Part shown: in pieces, positions 50,901 through 59,660 of the stretch
How positions within the stretch are numbered: position 1 is the stretch's first letter
Layout of the letters: each line of letters begins with the position of its first letter
NCBI GenBank assembly: GCA_009192285.1
Contig: WBVU01000018.1
Location: forward strand, 682,001-746,000
Reading direction: 5' to 3'
Source of the DNA: Morchella semilibera
Lineage: Eukaryota; Ascomycota; Pezizomycetes; Pezizales; Morchellaceae
DNA: 64,000 bases
Translations under genes and position numbers: made by a program
Notes under the pieces: model-generated
The model's input: only the letters and a program-made list of their open reading frames with translations
Database searches by the model: none
Told to the model about the DNA's origin: nothing

Positions 50901-52981
50901 GGAATGTTGGTATCGAGTGCAGTATGATAGAGAGATAGGGGTGGAATATACCCCGCTATGGCTCTATAATCATACATTAGCTGGCTGTTTGGCGGGTGGG
51001 AAAGTGCGTAGTTGGTTAGGGTTGTTTTCAGGGGGAACAGCGCTACAAGCAGCAGCTGGTGAAGGTAGTTTAGAAACTGTGAAATTCTTGTTGGAAAAAT
51101 GGGGCAAATATCAATGCACCGGCAGCAATGCATGGCGGTAGGACAGCACTACAGGCAGCAGCAGAATCAGGGCAGTTAGGAATAGTGGAACTACTTTTGG
51201 GGGTGGGGTAGATGCTAACGCGCCGGGCGCGGACAGTGGAGGGGGAACAGCACTGCAGGCGGTGATAGTGGGGCGACTGTTGAAAGAGAAGGCGGATGTC
51301 AACGCCCTAGCGGCAGAGTACGGCGGACGCACGGCACTGCAGGCGGCGGCAGAAGCAGGGCATCTTGATATAGTGGAGCGACTGTTGAAAGAGAAGGCGG
51401 ATGTCAACGCCCCAGCGGCAGGGAACGGCGGATGCACGGCACTGCGGGCGGCGGCAGAAGCAGGGAACCTTGATATAGTGGAGCGACTGTTGAAAGAGAA
51501 GGCGGATGTCAATGCCCCAGCGGAAGAGTACGGCGGACGCACGGCGCTGCAGGCGGCGGCAGAAGCAGGGCACCTTGACATAGTGGAGCGACTGTTGAAA
51601 GAGGGGGCGGATGTCAACGCCCCAGCGGTAAGGCCCGGCGGACGCACGGCACTGCAGGCGGCGGCAGGAGCAGGGCACCTTGACATATTGGAGCGACTGT
51701 TGAAAGAGAAGGCGGATGTCAACGCCCCAGCGGCAAAGCGCGGCGGACGCACGGCACTGCAGGCGGCGGCAGGAGCAGGGCACCTTGACATATTGGGGCG
51801 ACTGTTGGAAGAGAAGGCGGGTGTCAACGCCCCAGCGGGAGAGTACGACGGATGCACGGCACTGCAGGCGGCGGCAGGAGCAGGGCACCTTGACATAGTG
51901 GAGCGACTGTTGAGAGAGAAGGCGGATGTCAACGTCCCAGCAACAGATGAAGCCGGACGCACGGCACTGCAGGCGGCGGCAGAAGCAGGGCACCTTGACA
52001 TAGTGGAGCGACTGTTGGAAGAGAAGGCGGGTGTCAACGCCCCAGCGGCAAAGTACGACGGACGCACGGCACTGCAGGCGGCGGCAGGAGCAGGGCACCT
52101 TGACATAGTGGAGCGACTGTTGGAAGAGAAGGCGGGTGTCAACGTCCCAGCATATGAAGGCGGACGCACGGCACTGCAGGCGGCGGCAGAAGCAGGGCAC
52201 CTTGATATAGTGGAGCGACTGTTGAAAGAGAAGGCGTATGTCAACGCCCCAGCGGCAGGGAACGGCGGACGCACGGCACTGCGGGCGGCGGCAGAAGCAG
52301 GGCACCTTGACATAGTGGAGCGGCTGTTGAAAGAGAAGGCGGATGTCAACGCCCCAGCGGCAGCGAGCGGCGGACGCACGGCACTGCAGGCGGCAGCAGG
52401 AGCAGGGCACCTTGACATATTGGAGCGACTGTTGAAAGAGAAAGCAGATGTCAACGCCCCAGCGGTAGCGTACGACGGACGCACGGCACTGCAAGCGGCG
52501 GCAGGAGCAGGGCACCTTGACATAGTGGAGCGACTGTTGGGAGAGAAGGCGGGTGTCAACGCCCCAGCGGTAGAGTACGACGGACGCACGGCACTACAGG
52601 CGGCGGCAGGAGCAGGGCACCTTGACATAGTGGAGCGACTGTTGAGAGAGGGGGCGGATGTCAACGCCCCAGCGGCAAGGCGCGGCGGACGCATGGCACT
52701 GCAGGCGGCGGCAGGAGCAGGGCAACCTTGACATAGTGGAGCGACTGTTGAAAGGGAAGGCGGATGTCAACGCCCCAGTGGCAGAGTACGACGGACGCAC
52801 GGCACTACAGGCGGCGGCAGAAGCAGGGCACCTTGACATAGTGGAGCGACTGTTGAAAGAGGGGGCGGATGTCAATGCCCTCGCGGCGCGTGTCCTTGGA
52901 GTCACAGCATTGGAGGCAGCAACCTACGGTGGTAATAAGATGATAGTAGAATTGATAAAGAAGGAGATGGAAAGGATCTAA
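47938..52981 (+). CDS. large membrane protein with C-terminal ankyrin repeats; reading frame interrupted
   Basis: One gene spread over several frames. Block 1 (47938-49437) starts with a signal-like hydrophobic segment (YLPIACLAIPSYVNA). It has about four further hydrophobic segments (near residues 85-102, 212-236, 252-274, 340-359) and the motif SWVDSLIF...APLGI...VSAIRVGG, followed by RESRG- and CELWNGEGVVRV-like elements that I recognise from large Pezizomycotina ankyrin proteins. Block 2 (about 49424-50690) continues the same protein, with no known domain. Block 3 (from about 50740) is ankyrin repeats, first degenerate and then the 105-bp array (51290-52880), ending at 52981. The frame changes near 49420, 50665, 50735, 51092, 51200 and 52725; most sit in A or G runs. 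Either the gene is decaying or the sequence has indel errors. The architecture suggests a signalling or recognition role, but function is unknown. Confidence 0.7.
51290..52880 (+). repeat. tandem 105-bp ankyrin-repeat array
   Basis: About fifteen head-to-tail units of 105 bp (35 codons; one of 102 bp). Unit starts, judged by the HLDIVERLL motif, fall at about 51361, 51466, 51571 and so on to 52829. Each encodes GRTALQAAAEAGHLDIVERL followed by LKEKADVNAPA and a variable two to four residues. That is the ankyrin consensus with two extra residues in the linking loop. Units are nearly identical at DNA level; differences cluster at a few codons (A/E/G after AAA, K/R/G/E before EK or EG, and the loop). 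The array is more GC-rich than the N-terminal part of the gene. Confidence 0.92.
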
Positions 52982-53296
52982 TCCGCTAGTCTTATTAGTA
53001 TGCCTCCCTTAATCTCATAAATATCCGCTGCTAACCCGATTCCAGGACAATACTCAAAGTGAAACGATGCTACAGTCTCCCTAGCTCCCAGTTGATTTTA
53101 AAGAAAAATTTCCCCCTTCCCTTTTTTCTTGCCAGATTAGCCCATCATTTAGTTTATATATTATCTTATGAGCCATTGTACTCAAACTCGATAGAGAAGC
53201 TTGTTACCAGAGAGGGGGGATGAAATATATATGGTTCTCCCTAAACCTCGCATACCTAAGCACATTATATTCTTCACCTAGTCAACTCCCTAGCAC

Positions 53297-53300
<4 letters not shown>

Positions 53301-53328
<28 letters not shown>

Positions 53329-53330
53329 GA
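53301..53330. repeat. TATG tetranucleotide microsatellite
   Basis: About seven tandem TATG units after a short TA run. Non-coding. Confidence 0.85.
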
Positions 53331-54206
53331 TGCAAGCAAACCACCGCCCCCTTTCCAACCGAGCCCCTTAAGTACCATCAACCGCAGCCTCACCACCAAC
53401 ATTCATAAAACCAGCCGTCACCGTTCCACCGAGTGACATCCAATGACCCGCGGTTGCTACCACCACTCTTTTTCCGCTAGCGCGATCATTGACACGGCAG
53501 GGTGCAGCCACCAACCCTATCCGGTTAATTACATCATCATCATGTAGGTACATTGACAGGGGGTGCAATCATTGACAGGCGTAGCGTGCTGTATTATACT
53601 TTCCGCACCACTTGGCGGGCTGGGTTAGGGGTGATTATGGGCGGCGGCCTCTATATAGCTAGGGCCTAGCTGGAAGACCGGGCATGGTCAATTGGGTATG
53701 TATGGCCGGCAGATCCAAGACCCGCGCGTGAGAAGGGGGCGTCGGCGTTGCCCTAATAAATTACATGTAGCGCTTTGTTGCGTTAGGCTAGGAACTGGTT
53801 TTTTTTGGGGGGGGGTGCTGTTTTCAGGGCGGGGCGGGGCGGGGATGTAGACACACAGAGAGCGGTCACAACGTATCTACCCTAGATCATCTATATATGT
53901 ATTGCCGAATGCCACAAGCGAATATTTGTATGGGAACATAGGGCGAGGAGAGGGGTTTCATATGTGGGTGCTAGTAGAGTATTTGGGCGCCCCCGCGAGC
54001 AGTGAGCAAACACCGGCATGAACCACCGGTTACCCGCGACCCCCACCACACCCGCAGCACAAACCGCGTCCGAAGCCGGCCTAGCGGTGGAGGAATAAAA
54101 TAGGTACATACATGTATGTATGTAACTCTACATGTTTTGTAGACTCCAGACTCTAGGCGACACACCCTTCCTCCCCAAGACTAGCCGCCCTCTTCCTGCC
54201 TCAAAT

Positions 54207-54340
54207 AAAAAAAAAAAAGTTAGTCCACCAGGGGCAGGAATCGAACCCACCCCCATGCGCGGCTGTAGCACCTCTCCACCACGACCACCCCATTTCCAAC
54301 GCACGCTGGTGGTGGCCCACCCCGCCCATTTAAACCTACG
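54207..54340 (-). mobile_element. tRNA-like (SINE-like) element, copy 1
   Basis: On the minus strand it reads ACCAGCGTGCGTTGG, then GGTGGTCGTGGTGGAGAGG, GTGGGTTCGATTCCTGC (a good Pol III B-box), CCCTGGTGGACTAA, and then a run of Ts. The T-arm can pair over 5 bp, and the ends ACCAGCG and CCCTGGT can pair at six of seven positions, as in a tRNA-Leu-type acceptor. The body is about 90 nt. Two related copies lie on the plus strand at about 58137 and 59548. Either a tRNA-derived SINE or degenerate tRNA genes. Confidence 0.6.
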
Positions 54341-54984
54341 TAGCCCAGCAACAGTTACAGTGGACCCAACCCGCAACGGATGAGACTAAGACTTCAGTGG
54401 TCCCAACGCAGGATCGAGCTGGCCGGCGCTTAGAGTGTGACGTAGCGTTCCGAAATTCTTACTAAAGTACTTGGCGAGAACCTACTGCTCCCACCGCTGT
54501 TTCCTACAACTTAGCCAATCGTTGGGGGGTGCAGTTCGATTCTAAATCCCGTAGTACCTGGTGCTCTATGCCTCACGTCGGCAACACTCAAGGGCACGAA
54601 CCCGTACCCTTATAGTGCATACCCCTACTAGACAAGGAGAGGAGAAGGCTACTTATTTATTAGCCTGAGAACCCCCTTTATAAAGTTACTTCTTGTAGGG
54701 TGCGACCACGTAGACTGTAGACCGGTCGCACTGTTAGTATGTACATACATAAGTATGCGCCGGCGGCCCCACTTCCCCGACGCCACACCCGCTAGGCCAC
54801 TCGCGCCAGCACAGATACATCCCCGCTGTGACAGTCTATGGCTACATATGATTAAGAACGGGCACAAGAGAGGCAAAAATTGCTATATTTATTGTTATCG
54901 GTATCGTTATGGGTTAGTCTATCTACCGCACACCGTTTCTCTTCCCGCAGGATAGCAACCTCGCGCGCGGGAGAAACGGATGGC

Positions 54985-57288
54985 CTACTCTAATCTACTC
55001 TTCCTCGCCCTCCCCTCCCCGCCCTCCCCCTCCCCGCCCTCCCCGCCCTCGCCCTCCTCCTCCTCCGCCTCCTCCTCGCCCTCCATAATCCCTTCCCATT
55101 CCCCCTCCCCTTCCTCCTGATCCACCCCCCACTCCCCAACCAGATCCCACCTATCCCCGCGCGCGCTCGCAGACACGTACTTGACGAACTTGAGGACGCC
55201 CTCGTCGCGCAACACGATGCTGATCCTGTTCCACGCCGCGGGCATGGTGAAGAGGACGCTGTCGTCGTCGTCTTCAGTCTTGGGAGCTTGGTAGATTGCT
55301 GGGTCGGGTTTTGATTTTTTTGTTCTTTGTTTGGGCTTGGTCTTGGGGGTGTCGGAGGCGCTGTCCGAGTCGGATTCGCTGTCGGATTCGCTGTCGGTGT
55401 CGCCGGCCATGTACCTATGGTGTGGATTGTTAGTTGTCTCAGAGCGGAATGGAATTGAGGGTGCGGGGCATACATCTCATATCCGCCGATTGTGCGCTCG
55501 CTATCATCGAACTTGCTCGGCTTCGGCACCTTCTGCTTCCCTTTGCCCTTCGCCTTTCCATTCCCCTTTGCCTTTCCGTTCGCCCCCTCCTCCTCTTCCT
55601 CCTCCTCGTCCTCATCCTCCTCGCCGCCCCACCCCCTAGACGGCGTAATCCCCAAACAAACCTCAACCCTCATCCCCGCCGCCGCGGCCGCACCATCGCC
55701 CTCCCCATTCTCATCGACCGCGCCGACACCCGTATCTCCAGTCGCAAGCGTATAGTCCAACCCGCGGCGGAACCGTCGCGCGAGCAAGCCCGCCGCGCGC
55801 GAAACCTTCATCCCCGTCGCCAGCTGCAGGAGCTTCCGGAACGGCCGGGAGGGGAACAGCACCGTGAGCAGGTCCGTCACCGGGTCCATGTCTGCGTCTG
55901 CGTCTGCAGGGGTGGAAGCGGGCGGCAGCTGTAGGTACATGTAGCGATGCTTGTGGGGCGGGGTTGCGATGGCCCATGGGGCAGGTGCGCGTGCGGTTGC
56001 GCGGCGGTCGAGCGGTTCGAGGTGAGAGCGCAGGCGCGTAGAGAAGGACTTGCTCAGGAAGTGCGTAATCTGCACGGACGAGTCCTCGATGAAGGCCTCG
56101 CGGAGTTGTTCCAGCGTGTCCGGGGTGAGATATGTGGGCGCGATGTATTTCAGCAGGAAGTTGAGCTCGTCCTCCGTCAGGATCGAGTCCTCGTCCTCTA
56201 GGTCGTTTTCTTCCTCGTTCTGGTTCCCGGCAGCGACTTCCTCCTCGACTGCGAGGGGCTTTGGAAGGTCGAAGGTGTCGCTCTTGCTCTGCAGCTGCTG
56301 CAGCGAGCTCCTCTCCGCGAGCTCCTCCTCAAGGCCCGGGACGTAGCCCGCCTCACCCTCCTGTGGGATGTGGAACCAGCCACTGATGGCCATGCGGATC
56401 CGCTCCTCGCCCTCGTACACCTCCTCCACGTCATGGAAGCTCAATCCCGGCTGGACCTCAAAGAAGCTGAGCTGGTTCCAAGCGGGCGGGATTTCCTTTA
56501 CCCATAGCGGCTCGGGGATCCTGGTAACGCCGTCGTCGGCCACACGGGTCGGGTAGAGGCGCAGCGCGCCGCCCCAGGCTTCTTCCCAGGGCGTATCGGG
56601 CGACGTCAGGTAGAGGATATATGATACCCTGCGGGAGCCGATGACGTCGTCGTGCGTCAGCAGGTGCGACCCCGGCGTGTACACGTTGATTGCCATGTCT
56701 GTCTTTGTGCCGCTGAGAGGCCCACAGCCCGTCACGGCGCAGATGTAGTCGCGGAAGGATTGCGAGTAGAGGGCGTCGCGCAACTGGCGCAGCGACGGCA
56801 GTAGCCGCTGCATGGCCACCGGAAGACCATCCAGGTTGGCCAAATCGCCAGATTGGTGGATCCGGTAGATGTCCGTCTCCTTTGGGGTGAAGTGTAGGGA
56901 TGTGAGGGCCTCTTTGCGGACGGCGCGGAGAAGATCGTCGTCCATAAGCTCGTGGATGACGGCATGTTTGTAACTGGAGAATTGGGGAGATGGGAATACA
57001 TTAATTCAAACTGCGTAGCTATAGAGATAGATATGGACAAATATCCCGTGAAGGCGGGCAGCACATACGGGGTTGAGGAAGCACATACGGGGTTGAGGAA
57101 GCATATTCTTCCCGATATTTCGCCTCCACCGATTTATCAAAGAGGCCTCTACGGAATGAGGACCTTACGTCCACAGGAGCTGCTTGCGCGGTGGCCTTAC
57201 TTTTCTTTACGGGTGGAGGGGATCTGGAGCTGGGGGCAGCAGCCTGTGCCTCCCTCTCCTCCTCCGACTCAGCCTTTCGTTTCGCCAT
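54985..57288 (-). CDS. TPA1: Ofd1/Tpa1-type prolyl 3,4-dihydroxylase (2-oxoglutarate/Fe(II) oxygenase)
   Basis: Hydroxylates a proline of ribosomal protein uS12 in yeasts; the fission-yeast orthologue Ofd1 also controls the sterol regulator Sre1. Three exons on the minus strand (57089-57288, 55474-56973, 54985-55414) give 709 aa, close to the usual length plus acidic inserts. The catalytic domain has His174 and Asp176 (THDD), His247 (SFHDVEEV) and Arg260 (RMAISGWFH). The second, non-catalytic DSBH domain follows from about residue 300. The N-terminus is Lys/Arg-rich and may be a nuclear signal. Low-complexity Glu/Asp/Gly-rich stretches interrupt the second domain and end the protein, though AWNRISIVLRDEGVLKFVKYVS, split here as AWNRISIVL and EGVLKFVKYVS, is conserved. 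The first intron's donor lies in a 20-bp tandem duplication; only the upstream copy keeps the frame. Confidence 0.92.
57061..57100. repeat. tandem 20-bp duplication carrying two splice donors
   Basis: The unit CACATACGGGGTTGAGGAAG occurs twice in tandem (plus-strand view). Each copy contains the minus-strand donor CC|GTATGTGC of intron 1 of the Ofd1/Tpa1-type gene, at 57088 and 57068. The two donors differ by 20 nt, so only the first keeps the reading frame. Confidence 0.9.
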
Positions 57289-58136
57289 TGGTACGAGGAA
57301 TTGATTTCTTGCTGTTGTTATTATTTTGTAACCTGTAGAAGAGTCCACAGCTACTTAGACAGAGAGAGAGAGAGGTACAGAGAGGGGCTCGGGAATTGGG
57401 GAAATTAAGAGTTGGGATGAAACTTTTTTTTCTACGTCAGACCACCAGCAGAACTGCGTGTTACCCGGAGTCGAAGTGCACGGACCAGGTGGTGGGGCGG
57501 GAACTTTGAAGAGCCTCAGGCCCAGCCACGGCATCTTCCGTGTATGAGGTACCGTTAATTTGTAAGGGCCTGCCTGGATGGTAGATACATGCAAGTACAT
57601 GTACTTACAGTGTATTTTCACCTCCAAGGTGATGCCAGGTAGTGCTCCTGTATTTGGCTGTTCAAACATAACACCGGGACAAAGATCTTGGCAGTTTTGG
57701 TGGGGTGTGGTAGGTGGTGGGGTGTGGTAGGTGTTAAATTGTACCTAGAGTAACTCATGTACTTTTTATTGATGCCATGATATTTCTGCCCGTCCGAATA
57801 GGTCGAAATAAGAGCCCGAGGTTAACAATCAGACCCTTTGAGCCCGGGCCCTGGCAGCCAACTTGCTCGGTATCATAAGATGTAGAAACCTAACGTCAAT
57901 CCTTGAACCTCTAATTGCTGTAAAATCACCAATCCCATTCCCATGTAATCTAGTATCCCATGTATTTTAGTGTCTCCACAGTCTGTAGGATAAAGTAGAT
58001 GCCCTAGGTACCACCGACATGATGTGTCCCCGTTTTGCTACGACGAGCGAAGGCGTGGGAGGGAGATGCTGGTGTTGTTGTTGTTGGGGCCGATTTTTAT
58101 TAGGGGTCGTGTTTGAATTTATTTTTGTTTTCCCCC

Positions 58137-58280
58137 CCAAGGTTTAAAGGAGCAAAGGAGCATGCGTTGAGAGGCTGTTGTGGTTGTGGGAAGGAAATGG
58201 GGTGGTCGTGGAGGAGAGGTGCTACAGCCGCGCATGGGGGTGGGTTCGAGTCCTGCCCCTGGTGGACTAACCTTTTTTAT
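58137..58280 (+). mobile_element. tRNA-like (SINE-like) element, copy 2
   Basis: Shares GGTGGTCGTGGAGGAGAGG, CAGCCGCGCATGGGGGTGGG, the B-box GGTTCGAGTCC and the ending CCCCTGGTGGACTAA with the copies at 54207 and 59548, again followed by a T run. The 5' part (GCATGCGTTGAGAGG) is more diverged. Downstream, both plus-strand copies share further patches (TATAGCGAA, GCGGACCAGTAAATT), so their element may be about 230 bp long. Confidence 0.6.
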
Positions 58281-58838
58281 GGATCTTCATACAGTGTATA
58301 GTTGGGACCAAAAATATGTATCCTTATAGCGAACTATCCTTATACAAAGTGAAAGGATGCTACCTAACAAAATGGCACCTGCGGACCAGTAAATTGTATC
58401 GAGAGTCTACTGTATCCCCAGCTAAGCGGAACGGGAAAGGGGCGCCTAAGGGTTGTGGGGACTGAGAACGGAACGGACGAAGACATCTCTGTAGGTCTAC
58501 ATACATCCTACCTCTGGCACCACTTTAACCACATGAACATACAGCCCTCCATCACCCGCCTCCCGGACCTGCGGAGCTGTGTAAGACCTAATGAACACAG
58601 TAGACGGAACCCCATATATGCCCCGGTTGCAAATCAGGCACTAGAGTTCAACGACCCACCTACCACCCACAAATACTCGGTCTACTGTTCTTTGCCCATG
58701 CTATATTATAGAGACTCTGTACCATTATACACGTACTACGTCCGCAGTTTGTAACACGGGGAGGGACAGGAGGCTACCAGCCGCCTCTCGTTATAGTATT
58801 GGGTCCGGAGGCCCTTATATCGAGGTTACCACTATCCG

Positions 58839-59013
58839 ATCCCATAGATATAGTCCGCCGTAAGATGCTGACCCCACCCCCCCCCCCATAAAAGTGTGGC
58901 ATTAAGTACTAGTAACAGGTCCTGTTATCTCTTAGCAGATAATAGATCTCCGCCCCCATACAGATCTAGTCCTTCGACTATAATAGGGGGCCAGCATCGA
59001 CGGACCATGGGAT
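58839..59013. mobile_element. inverted-repeat element, family C copy 2
   Basis: A 175-bp relative of 23528-23662. Ends ATCCCAT and ATGGGAT enclose TAGTCCGCCG...GATGCTGACCCC on the left and GGGGGCCAGCATCGACGGAC on the right, with an insertion in the left arm. Shared interior blocks include TGTTATCTC, AGATCTCC and CATACAGAT. Contains an 11-base C run. Non-coding. Confidence 0.55.
58877..58887. repeat. 11-base C homopolymer
   Basis: A run of eleven Cs inside the family C element. Confidence 0.9.
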
Positions 59014-59334
59014 AGAGAATATACGAGGGTTAAGTCCCCGGATCGAGGCCGAGGGAGAAAAACAGTGCTATCTACACACCCAGGCACAAACACATGACTT
59101 TTTTAAAGCCAGTTTTTTGCCCCTTTGTCACACAAACCCACTCTCTTATAAGGTTATCTTCCGCGATATGCTTACACCGCAAAATCTCATACCAAAAGGC
59201 GCAGATGTCATGGGAATATTACTATGTGCAGTATCACTATAACGGGTGTTTTTCAGGACTTGTAGCTATCGGTGAAGAAAATTCTTGAGGGAGATGGCTT
59301 ATATAGGTCTATATATATACCGGAATAATGTATT

Positions 59335-59345
59335 CCCCCCCCCCC
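59335..59345. repeat. 11-base C homopolymer
   Basis: A run of eleven Cs in gene-free DNA. Confidence 0.9.
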
Positions 59346-59547
59346 TCTTCCCCGCGCATCTAGCAGGGCCTTACGGGGGGTCTTCACGCAGCGAGATGTG
59401 AGCATATGGGCCTCCTATAAGCCAAGAGTAATTAGCGTACAGGTGTAGGCGGGTACAGGTGCGGATGCGGGGCGGGACGGGACGGGCGGCGGGGCGGGAC
59501 GGGACGCCTCCTTAAGCCGGACCACCAACCCCAATTAGGCCAAAACA

Positions 59548-59660
59548 GGCAAGAGGCCACCACCAGCGTGCGTTGAGAGGCTGGGTGGTCGTGGAGGAGA
59601 GGTGCTGCAGCCGCGCGTGGGGGTGGGTTCGAGTCCTGCCCCTGGTGGACTAACTTTTTT
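59548..59660 (+). mobile_element. tRNA-like (SINE-like) element, copy 3
   Basis: The best plus-strand copy: ACCAGCGTGCGTTGAGAGG, then GGTGGTCGTGGAGGAGAGG, the B-box GGTTCGAGTCC, CCCCTGGTGGACTAAC and a run of about eleven Ts. The downstream body resembles that of copy 2. The immediate T run looks like a Pol III terminator. Confidence 0.62.

Larger units (their letters stand above)
52982..54984. other. gene-free region with microsatellite and a tRNA-like element
   Basis: About 2 kb between the ankyrin gene and the convergent Ofd1/Tpa1-type gene. It holds a TATG microsatellite (53301-53330), GGGGC repeats near 53828, a minus-strand copy of the tRNA-like element (about 54207-54340), and two TACATGTA sites. 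No protein gene is recognised. Confidence 0.45.

Noticed and set aside
51111-52694. A 527-codon open frame on the minus strand rich in Ser, Arg, Cys and Ala
   Set aside because: It is the antisense of the 105-bp ankyrin array. The repeat length is a multiple of three, so open frames persist on both strands.
54221-54310. A functional tRNA-Leu gene on the minus strand
   Set aside because: The T-arm and acceptor pair, but I could not fold a convincing D-arm and anticodon arm, and related sequences occur twice nearby; treated as a SINE-like element.
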